Assembly (NCBI RefSeq): GCF_024868665.1 | Contig: NC_079899.1 | Span: 24,049,572-24,113,571 of the forward strand | DNA length: 64,000 nucleotides | Direction of reading: 5' to 3' | Origin: Triplophysa rosa | Taxonomy: Eukaryota; Chordata; Actinopteri; Cypriniformes; Nemacheilidae | In this document: positions 49,042 through 61,083 of the stretch, in pieces | Position numbering within the stretch: position 1 is the first letter of the stretch | Layout of the letters: every line of letters begins with the position of its first letter | Translations under genes and position numbers: made by a program | Notes under the pieces: generated by a model | What the model was told of the DNA's origin: nothing | Databases searched by the model: none | The model's input: only the letters and a program-made list of their open reading frames with translations

Positions 49042-49614
49042 TGTGACCCTGGGCCACAAAATCAGTCCTAAGGGTCAGTTTTTTTTTAATTGAGACTTAG
49101 ACATAAATAAATAAGCTTTCCATTGATGTATGGTTTGTTAGGATAGGACAATATTTGCTAGATATTGAGAAATCGCCATTAAAGTTGTCCATCAGAAGCG
49201 CTGTAGCAGGCCGTTGCTAAGAAAAAACAAATTCGTTTTAACGATCTCTATTGGCTCCCCACTTTAATGTCTTTGTGAAGAGTAAATGGACCTGAAAGCG
49301 GAAATTCTAAGCTTTACATAGATACCAAACTTGAGTGGGGAATTCCAAAAGAGCGGGTAGCAGCGAGCGATATTTGAAGGCGTGTTTCCGGCCATCTTTG
49401 TACGCGATTTTTATTCACCTAAAAAATAACGTTTTTATATATTCACGGACGGAAAATTACAAAATACCTTCATGGAACATGATCTTTAGTTAATATTCTA
49501 ATGAGTTTTGTCATAAAAGAATAATCAATAAATATGACCCATACAATGTATTGTTGGCTATTGCTACGATTATACCAGTGCTACTCATGACTGGTTTTGT
49601 GGTCTAGGGTCACA
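49042..49614. mobile_element. 'TGTGACCCTGG' terminal-inverted-repeat element
   Basis: The left end (TGTGACCCTGGGCCACAAAA then TCAGTC) is the near-perfect inverse of the right end (GACTGG then TTTTGTGGTCTAGGGTCACA). The interior has AAGCTTTCCATTGATGTATG and GGATAGGACAATATTTG, familiar from a very common zebrafish/cyprinid repeat. ATTT lies at both flanks, so a 3-4 bp duplication is possible. 573 bp, noncoding. Confidence 0.82.
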
Positions 49615-49759
49615 TTTGATAAAAAGGTGCACAACTTTTAACTTCATGTTCGAATATGAACAACACACATCCAACATCCCCACACAAATACTTCAACTGA
49701 CCGTGCTGTCTCTCTCTAGACAAAATAAACAGACACTTTTATCCTCCCTCAGTAACAAC

Positions 49760-50190
49760 AGACAGGTCCTCTGGCAGGTATAGACGTCCCACCGTCATGT
49801 ATTTAAGCATGAAATGCGTCGAGCTCCCCGCTCTGAGCCGTGGCTGGGCCTGCAGCTGCCGAGATGTGTGCATCTCACCTGAAGTATGGAAGTTTCCGGC
49901 TGCATAAATAAAATCCCCATGGCAACTAAATGTGTCTGAAGATAAGAGAGCGGGAGGATTTATGCCTTTTCTGAGCTGTCATACCCTACAGATCTTCCTC
50001 AGGCAAAGCAGACCACCTGCCACACATTATATTAACCAGCGGTCTACAACACTCTCTCTCTCTCTCTCTCTCTCTCTCTAATGGATAGCTTCATTTATGC
50101 CTCGTACGGCCGCTGCTTTTTGCCGCCGGTCAAGATTGAGACGCTTTACAGCGGCAGGGAATTTTCTTGTTTTTTAATATATAAAAACAC
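49760..50190. promoter_or_regulatory. candidate conserved noncoding block with a (CT)n tract
   Basis: Repeat-free flanks around a (CT)n microsatellite at 50051-50079. Balanced composition around 49795-50000. Weak inference. Confidence 0.25.
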
Positions 50191-50340
50191 GAGGAATCCA
50201 ACAAAGCTTCGCTTTGGTGTGCATTATCACAGATGGTTACTATGCCAAACATGAAACTAAGTTATTTTGTACAAATATCTAAAATAACGCTTGCTAAGAA
50301 GTGACTTACTTTCCTAAGTAATGTCTAGGGACCAGGATTT

Positions 50341-50500
50341 GGCTTGGGCCTGTATGAAACCACTCACCCTTGAAACCACCTAGCCGTGCCCTAGCAACCA
50401 CCCAGAACATCTTAGCGACTGCATAACAATGTGTTAAAAATCACTCCGAACATCTGGCAACCACCCAAAAGACGCTAGCACCACCGTGGCAGGTTCTGCA
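50341..50500. repeat. 'CCTAGCAACCACCCAGAACA' dispersed repeat fragment
   Basis: Tandem-like variants: CCCTAGCAACCACCCAGAAC, TTAGCGACTGCATAACAAT and CTGGCAACCACCCAAAAG. This motif is widespread in cyprinid genomes. Confidence 0.6.
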
Positions 50501-50657
50501 TGGGCAAGCAGCGCTCAGATCATATCTCTGAATGAACTTTGTTTAGTTATCTCTGATTGTATATGTTAATGCCCCAAAAATAACACAACAAACCAACATT
50601 CTGTATACAAACAAGGTTGCACGTACTCTATGACATCAACTAGGTTGTGGCTTTGGC

Positions 50658-50878
50658 CAAAAATGAAATGATTTGATCATTTATTCACGCTCATGTCATT
50701 CCAAACCTGCATGACTTTCTTTCTTCTGCAGAACACAAACGAAGATATTTTGAAGAAAGTTGGTAACCAAACGACATTGGACACCATTGACTTCCATTGT
50801 CTGGACGCAAAATCCACTGAGACATTTCTCAAAATATCTTTTTCGTGTTCCACAGAAGAACGAATCATATACAGGTAA
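50658..50878. mobile_element. palindromic MITE, copy 11 (termini lost)
   Basis: CATTCCAAACCTGCATGACT, AAGATATTTTGAAGAAAG and the opposing CTCAAAATATCTTTTTCGTG are intact. Neither TTAAAGGG terminus remains. Confidence 0.78.
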
Positions 50879-50949
50879 CTTCATCTGATGTAGCTTCAAT
50901 CCTACTCTAGTCTTGTCAGCTCTAACAGAAGAAGGGACAGATCGAATGT

Positions 50950-51350
50950 ATAATGTGTGGGGGTGTATGTACTTGTAACGGATGTACACGATTCGATGGC
51001 CGTGCATGTCTTGCTGTTTACCGGGCCAGAGGTCCCAATAAGCCTTGACAGAGGAGAGCTGGTGTCTCCGTGAGCCCCGGACTCTGTAACTGTGAGAGAC
51101 AGGTGTGCAGCAGACCCTTGGCCCCGCTGCGGCCCGCAACGGCCCCACGCTGGGAAGAGAGGTGGCCGCCCCCCTCCCCGCAGCCATTTATCTCAATTTC
51201 AGTCTGCCTGGCGTTCCCGGATCAAACAGCACTTAAACTAAATAACCCAGCTGGAATTTACTCGCACGCTCATCAGCTGAGATATATAACCATACCTCAC
51301 AGTGACCGGATCCGACAGCCCCTGCACCTGCTATACAGTATCACTTAACA
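50950..51350. promoter_or_regulatory. candidate GC-rich noncoding block
   Basis: GC-rich 51060-51185 (several CpGs), then A/T-richer sequence with GCTGGAATTTACTCGC. A 163-codon minus-strand frame (50696-51187) runs from here into the adjacent MITE, so it is not a gene. Could be a regulatory element; weak. Confidence 0.27.
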
Positions 51351-51497
51351 TCAAAGCTTCTAATACAAATTAAAGCGAGGAAGTAAAAATGAGACTAAAC
51401 CTACTTGGATGGTTTTAATGTAGTGTGTTTTCGTACTGTAAGTGTGAGGAGCTCGGGACTTTTTTAAGAGAAAATGTGCATGCTTAAAAGGAAAGGT

Positions 51498-51725
51498 TTA
51501 AAGGGATAGTTCGCCCAAAAATGAAAATTCTGTCATCATTTATTCCCCCTCATGTCATTTCAAACCTGTATGACTTTCTTTCTTCTGCGGAACACAACAT
51601 AAGATATTTTGAAGAACCAACAAACATTTTCTCAAAATATCTTCTTTTGTGTTGCACGGACGAAAGAGCGACATGCAATATGCGACATGAAAGTGAATAA
51701 ATGTTGACAGAATTTTTATTTTCGC
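51498..51725. mobile_element. palindromic MITE, copy 12 (right end altered)
   Basis: Left end TTAAAGGGATAGTTCGCCC is present, central arms shortened. The right end has ATGTTGACAGAATTTTTATT but lacks GAACTATCCCTTTAA. Confidence 0.8.
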
Positions 51726-51939
51726 GCTTTCTTTTCTGGTAAAAAAGTACATGTGATATATCAACAGCTATTTTGTATTCTTGGTCGTACCTGTCTTAAA
51801 GGTGCAGTGACGAACAGCACTCTTTTAAGAGGGGGCAAAAACAGTCATGAAAACAAAATTATGACCGGTTCGGGTGCAAGAAACCTTGACTAACATTATA
51901 AGTGCACATCAAATGAAAAAAAAAACCCCGAACAATAAA

Positions 51940-52870
51940 GCCCATTTAAATCATTCCCAGGCTTTTGAATCATGCGTCTCTTTAATGGACAGCGAGGGCA
52001 TATGATGCCAGCGGGTTGGAGTGGTGATGCTGTTGGCATTGTGCTTTTGTTCCCTGGAACGCTTTCAAAGAGGGATGAAAAGGTGAAAATCTATTTAGTG
52101 GCTCTACGCCGTACCTAAAGCGTCAAAGCGTGAACACAATGCCAGCGTGACCCTGTGCATGTCAGAAGAGAGACGCAAATGCAGGAAGAAAGCGCAGATG
52201 ATGCTGAGAGAAAGCACGCCAGGCATTATGGGTACAGACAGGTAGTGTATCAGAAGCCGAGGGTGGTTGTGCTAATAGTTCTAAATACACCCCGCGATGA
52301 GCTATTAGAAGAGGCTTTTTGTGAATGTGATAAATAAATCCTCTTTGTTCAGTGTGACAGTAATCCCAGCAACCCGTGCCTCCGTTCCTTACCGATCCAT
52401 CAAGCGGCGCGGCACATAATCAGCGCGGCATATTTCTCAAATGCGTTTCCGTACGCTCTACAAAGGCTTCCTCAAACGCGCTTCGTTTATAGCGCTCCGC
52501 GTATCTCGGGAAACTTGCGAGCCTGCCCCGGTCTCGGAGGAATACGGTAAACTCCACTTCCCACGATGCCTTGTTTTATCTTCACAGGCTCGAAATCAGC
52601 GAGGGGCTTGCGACACAATAAAGGCACTTCTGCAACTACAAAGGGGGGCATCATTTATCAGAGCTATGAGCAATACGGCGTGCCTTACTAAGCCCATTAC
52701 ATATTGGATTTCTGTTACCGTGGCATAATTTATTTGCGCTGCTTCTGCTCAGAAGCAAAAATACTTATTTTTGATCAATTAAGTACATCTTGGCGAAATG
52801 TGAGGGGAGATGCTCGCCGGGGCTTTCGCACGCAATTTAAAACATACTTCTAGCGCAAATCAGACCGGCA
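51940..52870. promoter_or_regulatory. candidate conserved noncoding territory
   Basis: Repeat-free ~0.9 kb with many CpGs for intronic DNA (around 52380-52560) flanked by A/T-rich parts including TGGCATAATTTATTTGC. A 95-codon open frame at 52441-52728 lacks any domain. Inference. Confidence 0.32.
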
Positions 52871-53869
52871 AGATATCATTCCTGAAAAAGTATTTCTAAC
52901 AACAGAAAAAAGAGTGTTCTCTTATATTTCTATGCTTATTATTGAACAAAAACACTATAGTTACTGTTATTATTACTTGTTATTCTTACATCCTCTGAAT
53001 CAGAAACTACTATAATAGACCAAATTAGATAGATCGGCTATGTTGATACTGACAGCAAAAAACATATTCACTACATTCACATCTCTGAAAACTAACTATA
53101 TTAAAAAAGAAACAAAACTGTAGTAAATATGGTATTTTGGCACAAACTATGGCTAAGTAAGCCTTCACGATACAAACTATGCAATGTCGTGTCTGTATGC
53201 GTGTGCAATGTGATGACTAATATTCATTGATTTCATGGTGCTTTGCAACAAAACGCATTGTGAAAATAAACCGAACGGACATTTGTGCATCAGATCTACG
53301 GTCTCTACTGGGACATGGGAGAAGGGATGGATTACCATGGCGATGAGGTATGTTGTTGCCCTCCAAGGTGGAGTGTCTTGGGCCTAGAGGCAGAGCAGGA
53401 ACTGGCATTAGCAGACCTCTCCCAGTATGGCTCGCTGTGGAGAAACGTGGAAAAGCTCTTAACGTCATCAGCCCCTGACCCATCCCATAATACACTGCTA
53501 AAAAAAAAACAAGTCAAGCATGATTACCAAGAATTCAAAGCAATCACATCGGCAACTTTGTCGTGAAACATTTGACTCAACATGATCATGAAAAAGAAGA
53601 AAGGAAGTGATAAGTGACATTGGATTAGATGAATCAAATGAGCACATAAACAACACATTTAAATGAAGAAATGACATTAGATTAGACATCAAGATATGTA
53701 ATGGTGTGCAAGGTTCATGATGCACATAGCAAAAGTGAGGACTTCTGAAAAGACGAAGCATCAAATGCATCAGAAAATGAACTTTCTCTGGAGGTCAGGA
53801 ATTTTTACAAGCTTTATGGTAATTGACTAACAAAGCTGCATAAATTACTTCAGAGTGTTGCGTGGCATG
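52871..53869. other. unassigned intronic sequence
   Basis: 52880-53155 has weak resemblance to the CCATGGTTTTAC repeat (ACTATAGTTACTGTTATTA, ACTGTAGTAAATATGGTA). An A-run lies at ~53502-53510. No gene. Confidence 0.4.
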
Positions 53870-54830
53870 CTATACGTCTGACAAACTTGATCTTTTAAAG
53901 CCGCTAGAGTGTTTATTGACAGATTTGGGGAAAAACAGTCATTTAACACAAAGAAATTTTCTGAGTTATTGATTCGGGCCGACGCGATTGGCTCGTCTCC
54001 ACCGTGATGCGCTGCAGATAATGGGTGGCGTTCTAATTGCTCGGCATAAACGCCCTCGTTCGCGCATTTATCTGTGGCACTCAAACGCTAAAGAGCTGTT
54101 ATTTGTTAAGGGCTCTTCACGAATCTCGTTAAACACTGGAGGTTGCCGGAGGATGAATGGGTAGGAATTGAAAGGCGAGGTTTCAACGGCGATATCAGAC
54201 GAAACCGACGCCGCCGTGTTCCGCTCTCTCTATCTCCTCTAGATTGATGCCTCGCAATTTACCAACTTCTGCGGGCCGCAATTCATTTAGCACAATAAAT
54301 TCCCCGCAGGTATGGAGTGTGTCGCCATTCCACCGCCACTGAATGAAAACGCCTACACACGCTCCAACACACACACGCACAATGTCTCCACGGCCCAATG
54401 TAGACCCATTTTGATTTTGTTTCATGGCTGTAAAAGGAACTGTATATTGCGGACAGCGGCAGAAGATTTGCTCCATTTTTCAAAGCCGACTGTATTACCC
54501 CAACAGCACGCATTCTCTTTAAAAAAGACCTTTTTCCCTTCCCATGTTGGGAAAACTAATCCCCATCTGGTGCATAGAACTCTATAAAATGCTCAGACGT
54601 GGCCTTTCGGTGATTTCCAGGGAATCGGCGATATGATTGAGAATGTGTCAGTTTTGTAAGCAGGGCTCCGGGTGCACGTGCAAACAGCGGCACGGCTGAC
54701 CCTGACGTCGTTTCTGATCGTGTCTGACTGCCTGTTTCCGCTAAATCCAGGCCCCCGTGCGGCTGTCTTACAATCCCGAAGACTGGAAATGGCCGTATGC
54801 TGGATGTTATAGCTAGAGTTATATGGACAA
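53870..54830. promoter_or_regulatory. candidate conserved noncoding territory
   Basis: Repeat-free, balanced composition. Motifs include GGTGGCGTTCTAATTGCTC near 54024 and GCCGCAATTCATTTAGC near 54275, with AATAAATTCC following. Short overlapping open frames on both strands. Inferred enhancer cluster. Confidence 0.35.
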
Positions 54831-54835
54831 ATCAG

Positions 54836-54860
54836 AAATGCTTTTATCCAAAGCAACATG
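54836..54860 (-). repeat. SINE tail remnant
   Basis: AAATGCTTTTATCCAAAGCA is the reverse complement of the TTTGGATAAAAGC tail shared by teleost SINEs. No head region remains. Confidence 0.5.
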
Positions 54861-55788
54861 AAGAGCACGATCCATCATAAAAACACCTATCGTTTTTAAT
54901 ATTGAAATAAGAAATTCTGATCAATTTACATGTATGCATTTGGCATACACTCATCATAGAAATCATCTAAATCTTCATTCGCCACTTAATTCACGTGGAC
55001 AACACATTTCTCTTTGATTGCTCAATGGCATCAACAATTCTTCACACAACAAGAGTAAAACTAAACTAAATGCTTAAAATGATACTTTTACCCAAAAGCA
55101 GCTCCGATCATAATCTCGATGATTCATTTCATTCATCGTGCAGCCCTACTGGATATGAACTCCTGCCGGTTTGGCCCGAGCGTTCACAGAGTCAACAGCA
55201 TGAGCAATGTAATACAAACCCCCGAGTTTTCAACTTCTGTTCTGCGGGTTTGCAACAGCATCAGAGGATTATTATCCAACAGGATGGTACCATGTCAGAA
55301 CAGAGCGTCCCGTGCCAAAGGGCTGGCAGAGAGACGCAGAGAGACTGGGAAAAAAAGAAAAAGATATTCCTCCATCTCTAGTATTCTGAAGGTGTTCATA
55401 ACAATGTTTCACCAAGAAAAGGAACTGCAGAAGGCCGGCGCTGAGCTCACGCACACGCACACGCGTGCTGGATCACACAGCCCCTCGGTACGCACGAAAC
55501 CAAGAGCGTGTCAATCAAACGCAGGAACGCTTCACACGCCTGTCATAACCCTGCAAAATAACACCTTATTTTCCCAGCGCTGCGTAAGCGGAAGAGTCCG
55601 GGGAGACGGAGGAAAGACAGAAGACAGAATATGATGAGATATCAAACATGGTCCTGAAGAAAGAAACGAAATTTAGAGATTTACTATGAGGAAATGTACC
55701 AGGGAATGAAAGAGCATGAAAGCAACGAGGCTTATATTAAACCTAAATGAAGAATAATTCATAAATCACAGGAAACAATCATTCTGAT
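54861..55788. other. unassigned intronic sequence
   Basis: A 171-codon open frame at 55119-55634 overlaps a 103-codon frame in another phase. Neither shows a domain, and I take them as chance. CACACGCACACGCG near 55453 is a very short CA tract. Confidence 0.35.
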
Positions 55789-55839
55789 CAAATGTAATGA
55801 ATTTGGATAAAAGCATTTGCCAAATGTATCAATGTAATA
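55789..55839 (+). repeat. SINE tail remnant
   Basis: AATTTGGATAAAAGCATTTG then CCAAATGTATCAATG. It matches the 3' end of the SINE at 3811-3938. Confidence 0.55.
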
Positions 55840-56731
55840 CTGTGATCTGGAGCCAAATAATACACTGCAGCGAAGGGAAGATGCTGGAATCAAACTCTGG
55901 TTCGGACCAATAACTGTACCAAGTTATAAAGACCCATCACTGATAGCAGGACAGACAAATTTGTAGAAATTTGTATTTGCTAACAATTGGTCTGCCTGTT
56001 CAAAAACACCTCCCAAAGTTCGCTGGCGTGTTTATTAAGCTGCGATATTGACCGCCGGATCGTGATTTACGGGAGCTTTTATCGATGTCATCTGGTGGAG
56101 TGGGGTGACTGACATTTACAGGTAAATTCCTCCACGCAAGAGTCCATTACTATAACGCACAACCCATCCACGGATCCTTGATCACGGGCTGACCGCAACC
56201 CGGCACAATAAATCTGCCGTGCGGGGGCCGACGGCTCTGACCGTCGTGGTAACCTCGCGTTCACGAAGAAAAAGACGGATTTGTCCGCTTGGACAAAATG
56301 AACGTAAAAGTGACACAGCAAACACACAGTTAAAGCTGTCTGAAAGATCTCTCGTCATCACGGTAAAAGTGATTTTCCAGAATTTTTGGGGGGTCTTAAT
56401 TTTGCATTTACCGGCTTCAAACATGGCTCGTCCAATCATTTGTAAAATCTACTGTCTCTGACTGTATAGACCACTTTGGATGACGTAGACAACGCTGGTT
56501 GAGAAGAACTTCCTGTTTCAGTTTTTTAACACTGCACAAACGTTTGAGCAAAATACAACCAACAGATTATTTATAACCGATTTAAAATGTTAAACATAAT
56601 CTTTAAGATTTAATCTTAATTATAAGATTTATATTATTATATAATAATCATAAATAAATAAAAACAGAAACCGGAAGTGCTTCTGGGCTAGTGTTTACAT
56701 CTTGCAAAGTGGACTATATACTGACTGTACT
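55840..56731. other. unassigned intronic sequence
   Basis: 56040-56450 is GC-richer and repeat-free. 56470-56700 is A/T-rich with AACCGGAAGTGCTTC and may be a degraded repeat. No gene. Confidence 0.35.
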
Positions 56732-56775
56732 GTATACACACATACACATGCACGCACATGCACGTGCAAACACGC

Positions 56776-56814
<39 letters not shown>

Positions 56815-56881
56815 GCACACACACACGCACACGCACACACACACACACACACACACGCACACACACACACACACACACACA
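56732..56881. repeat. (CA)n microsatellite
   Basis: About 100 bp of near-pure CA (from ~56779) with GCAC interruptions, preceded by looser CA-rich sequence. The His/Thr and Cys/Val open frames over it are artefacts. Confidence 0.97.
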
Positions 56882-56985
56882 AGTTAGGTGTCTTTTTTCA
56901 CTCCCTCATCTCAATTCAAACACACAGATACACACAAATTTCTACAGCATGTATGTTAGTAAAAATGTATGACACTGTCTTCCAA

Positions 56986-57033
56986 AGTGTGTATGTGTGT
57001 GTGTGAGCGAGCGAGTGAGAGAGAGAGAGAGAG
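56986..57033. repeat. compound (GT)n-(GA)n microsatellite
   Basis: GTGTATGTGTGTGTGTG followed by AGCGAGCGAGTGAGAGAG and further GA. Confidence 0.9.
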
Positions 57034-57226
57034 TCAGCCCTACTGTTCAAGTTCTGCTCCGCAAATAAATTATTAAAAACTGTCTGCTACACCACATCAA
57101 ACCGACAGCAACACTGAGAAATTCACTGCGGTACAGGGACAAGAGTACCATCGTATCACACACACACACTTGAAAATACAGACTGCGGTTCCACTCATTC
57201 CAGCTCCTAACACGGTCTTCAATGCC

Positions 57227-57538
57227 TTAAAGTGCACCCAAAAATGAATATTCTGTCATCATTTACTCACCCTCTTGTCGTTTCAAACCTGTATGACTTT
57301 CTTTCTTTCGCAGAACACAAAAGAAGATATTTTGAAGAAAGTTGGTCACCAAACAGCACTGGACCCCATTCACTTCTATTGTATGGACACAAAACCAATG
57401 CAAGTGAATGGGGTCCAGTTAACAACATTTTTCAAAATATCTTCTTTTGTGTTCTGCTGAAGAAAGAGAGGTTTGAATTGACAAAAGGGTGCGTAAATGA
57501 TGACAGAATTTTTATTTTTGGGTGAACTTCTACTTTAA
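57227..57538. mobile_element. palindromic TTAA-bounded MITE, copy 13 (full length)
   Basis: Starts TTAAAGTGCACCCAAAAATG, ends TTTTGGGTGAACTTCTACTTTAA. Internal arms ACACAAAAGAAGATATTTTG and CAAAATATCTTCTTTTGTGT are exact inverses. Confidence 0.87.
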
Positions 57539-57990
57539 GAATCCAGAACCGGTTCTTATTAAGCATCACTTACTAAACCAAGATGACACTGTGCTAATCA
57601 CAAAACAATTACTCGCACGAACATACAGCGTGACTACAGCAGTCTGCTTCACAAACGACTTGTATGATTAGGTTCTTTTCAACGAATCTTGCAGATAGAT
57701 TGATTGAATCGGTTACATATCAGTCAGCCACTGCTAACCCAATCTAACCATAACTAAACCAAATAAAACTAACCAAAAAACAATAACGAACAAACAAGTA
57801 AAGAGAGTACACGTGTATAACTTTGAATGACGGACAGCTGCAGACCTCTGTGGAGATCCCACGCGCCTGCTAATGACATTCCTTCATCTACAATTTTCAT
57901 TTCTTGGAAAAATATTTGTATAATAGTCTCATATTTTTCCAGCCGACGCCAAGAATAAGTCATTATGAGCCCATTGATAAGTGCTGCTCT
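57539..57990. other. unassigned intronic sequence
   Basis: CTAACCCAATCTAACCATAAC-type short repeats near 57730-57775. The rest shows nothing recognisable. Confidence 0.4.
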
Positions 57991-58520
57991 ATAAGTCTGT
58001 TCTCACACGTAACCCCAGGCCTCAAAGCTGCGGTCGGCCCCGCGCCAACACTCCGCTAAAGAGACTGTGAGCTTTCAGCGGGCGGAATCAAATCCCAGCC
58101 AGTGTTTTAGTTCACATTAGGTGAATGACACTCACGCATATGCTTTGCTGAAAGTGCCAGAGGAGAAATGTGAATGATTCAGATGAGTGTGTGTCAGTGT
58201 GGGCGTATAGTGAGACTGCCGTACCCTCTGCAGGAGTCGAGATTGACTCTCTCCTGTAGGCTATAACCGGTAACATCTCTGATGTCATAAACTTGAGTGA
58301 GACACTAATGATGCCAATTTATTCACGGCTCTTGCTTTATCACTCCGCACATGTTCCTTAAGGCCAACTGCGCTTACCAGCACCAGCCGCGCCGGGAGGA
58401 AGTCAAATACGCTGCACAGGAAGTCGCTCCATACATTAGGTGGTACGTTAAGAACCTTATAAAACAATGCTGGATTAAGATGTGACATGCTGAATGTGAC
58501 CATTTCATTTACGTAACATG
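57990..58520. promoter_or_regulatory. candidate conserved noncoding block
   Basis: Repeat-free, balanced composition; GC-richer 58010-58100. A TTTATTCACGGCTCTTGC motif occurs near 58318. Weak inference. Confidence 0.27.
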
Positions 58521-58796
58521 AGGAGTGAAACAGCTTTCCAAAATACTCATTTTTATTTTATATATTTTTTTATTTTATACTTTACTTTTTTACTTTTGTG
58601 GTTGAGGATAAAACTGGTTTCCAAACTACTCAAATCTTTTTATTTGACACTTTAAAAAATCAGTGTTTGGAACAGTTTAACCCGATTCACAATGGTCAGC
58701 TTATAATAATGACATACATTTTAAATGTCATTTTTAATTGAAACTAAATGTAATAAGTTTCAATTAAAAATGTAGAAGTTGAGCCCCAGGTAAGAA

Positions 58797-58880
58797 AAGA
58801 ACGTATAGTAACCTGCAATTTTATGCTTCAAACAGAGATGGCGACAGAGAGGCAAAAAGTCTGGATAGCAGATTGAAATT
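58797..58880 (-). repeat. 'CTCTGTTTGAAACATA' dispersed repeat, copy 5
   Basis: Plus-strand AGTAACCTGCAATTTTATGC and TTCAAACAGAGATGGCGAC are the reverse complement of the family core. Confidence 0.72.
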
Positions 58881-58981
58881 AGCAGCGAAAAATCAAAATT
58901 TGTGCAAATTTGACAGTTGACAAAAAATGTAATAATTAAGTTAAAAAAGAGATGTTAAAAGAATTAGTGAAAAGAAGTATA

Positions 58982-59421
58982 TTAAAGGGATAGTTAACTC
59001 AAAAATAAAAATTCTGTCATCACTTACTCACCTTCGAGTTGTTTCAAATCTGTATACATTTCTTTGTTCTGATAAACACAAAGAAAGATATTTGGAAGAA
59101 TGCTTATAACCAAACCGTTCTTAGACCCCATTGACTACCGTAGTAGAAAAAATTACTTTATCATTTTATTTTGTTATGTTGAACGCAAAAGAAAGATATT
59201 TTGAAGAATGTAGGACAGCAAACAGTTCTGGGGCACTTTTGACTACCGTTGTCATTTTTCCTACTATGGGAGTCAATGGGGTCCAAGAACTGTTTGGTTA
59301 CAAGCATTCGTCCAAATATCCTTCTCTGTGTTCCATACAAAGAAATGTATAAAGGTTACGCACAACTAGAGAGCGAGTAATTATGACAGAATTGTCATTT
59401 TTGGGTGAACTCTCCCTTTAA
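58982..59421. mobile_element. palindromic TTAA-bounded MITE, copy 14 (long variant, 440 bp)
   Basis: Starts TTAAAGGGATAGTTAACTC, ends TTGGGTGAACTCTCCCTTTAA. It is ~130-150 bp longer than other copies because an arm-like segment (AAGAAAGATATTTGGAAGAA and AAGAAAGATATTTTGAAGAA) occurs twice in the same orientation. Confidence 0.87.
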
Positions 59422-59559
59422 GGAAGTGAGTAAATGAATTCAAAATGAAAAAGAGAACTACATAAAGCTATTAAATGCACATACAACTTTTACCCTAAAT
59501 CAAGTCTGTTTGGAAATAAATATCAAAAATCATCTCCATACCAAGATTCTTTTGCGTTC

Positions 59560-60960
59560 TTTAACGTTCCATTGGGGGGGTTAAAAGGAAGAACTGAAAT
59601 GATGGATAGAACAGATGGGATGACTGTGATTCACTCTTCTGTCACCTGCAGCGGGACTGACCTTCATCTCTCCCCAATCAGCCTATTTACTCAGCATCAA
59701 CGCCTCTCTTTCACTGAAGTGCTTCAAATTATCAGTGCCATTATTCAAAAAAGACAGCGGCGATGCTACGAGATAGCTCTCGAACCCAGTTCCGTCAGCT
59801 CTGAGAGGGCATTTTCAGCAGGGCAGACTCTGACGGAGTATTCACCCGCCGCTACCATCGCAAAAATTACACCCCCTCAGGAAAACGGCTTTTCACTCTC
59901 CGCAACTTCGCGAGCAACGGAGCTTAGCGTTTAATTAATTAAACCTAAACTGCTGACTTTGCCTGCGATTGGTCACAGCTCATCCTTTTTGTCTTTTTCC
60001 CACCAGCCTCGCGTTTTCTGAGCTTTCCAACAGGAGCTTCAATAAATCCCACACTAAATAAAACAGCGAAACGCAACCCGGAGGACGAGGCAAAGCGGAG
60101 AACGGGCTAAATTCTTGCAGGCTTTTGGAAGCATTCGGGTCACGGGCAGCGCTGTTCAATTAAGCCTCCGGCTATTTGCGTGTGTACAGTGGCGGTCTCT
60201 CCTAACGTTCTCCATTATGTCTACAGTTCTCGCTGTCATATTTGATTTGCCGCACGGTGAAGCGGGTGGGGGGACGGGGATGTGGCTTGAATCAGAGAGA
60301 TTGTCAGTCACGACGGGAGAGAACGAGCCAGCGAGAGATACACAGAGTGAGAGAGAGAGATTGAAAGGAGCGGCGACAGAGCAACGAAGATCTGCGCAGA
60401 GGGAGTCCGCATACGCTTTCGTCTCTGAAATAACTTCCAAATGCCTAGCCGCCGCGAGCCTCCGCCATTGTGTTGGCGCACCGCGGCATCTGCATCCTAT
60501 TAATAAGAGCAAAAGATTTGCAATTACACTCTATTACTTTAGAAAAGCGGCGAAAGTAATTGATAGACTGGAACTCGGCCAAATAGCTGCTGTTCCAATT
60601 AGAGGATCATCTTCTCCTGCTTTGTGCGAATATTTGAGGGCAAACATCTCGGGCCATTTGCATGAGGTGTCATTTTGCTGCCAATGATTACAGAGTAGAG
60701 GAAGTCTTTGCCCACATAAAGTAAAACATCTGGGGATGTTTTTCCATATATTACGTATGTATTTATGCATTACCGCGTTTGTGCATGTCAATCTTGGCGA
60801 GATGGTTTCACCTGGAAATATCTGAGTCAAGCCAGTCAGAACCATTCCTGCATTCATATTTATGCATATACGCCGCGTTCCCCCCCAAAAGCAACACGGT
60901 GTTATCGCATTCAAAAATCAAATTTCCCTGATATGCAGTATGCTTAAAAGAGGAAAGAAT
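59560..60960. promoter_or_regulatory. candidate conserved noncoding territory, ~1.4 kb
   Basis: Long repeat-free stretch with a 14-bp palindrome TTTAATTAATTAAA (59930-59943), ATCCTATTAATAAGAGC near 60495, AAAGTAATTGATAGACTGG near 60555 and a perfect octamer ATTTGCAT (60656-60663). A 190-codon plus-strand frame (60115-60687) overlaps a 118-codon minus-strand frame. Neither has a domain, so low stop density is the simpler reading. Best regulatory candidate in the upstream intron; inference. Confidence 0.4.
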
Positions 60961-61083
60961 GCATCGCCAGGTTTAAATGACAAGCTAACAAACTTGAACA
61001 TGTCGGTGTTGTTGAGGAAGATTTCTGCGAGATGATACAAAAGAAATGCAACAGAACGACATGAAATGCATTAAAAACAACCT

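Noticed and set aside
50696..51187. 163-codon minus-strand frame
   Set aside because: Its C-terminal third is the palindromic MITE (copy 11), so it is a composite of repeat and intron.
55119..55634. 171-codon plus-strand frame
   Set aside because: Overlaps another frame of 103 codons in a different phase, Ser/Arg/Gln-rich without domain, and no splice context.
60115..60687. 190-codon plus-strand open frame
   Set aside because: No recognisable domain, overlaps a 118-codon antisense frame, composition suggests low stop density in a candidate conserved noncoding block. No splice or poly-A signals found.
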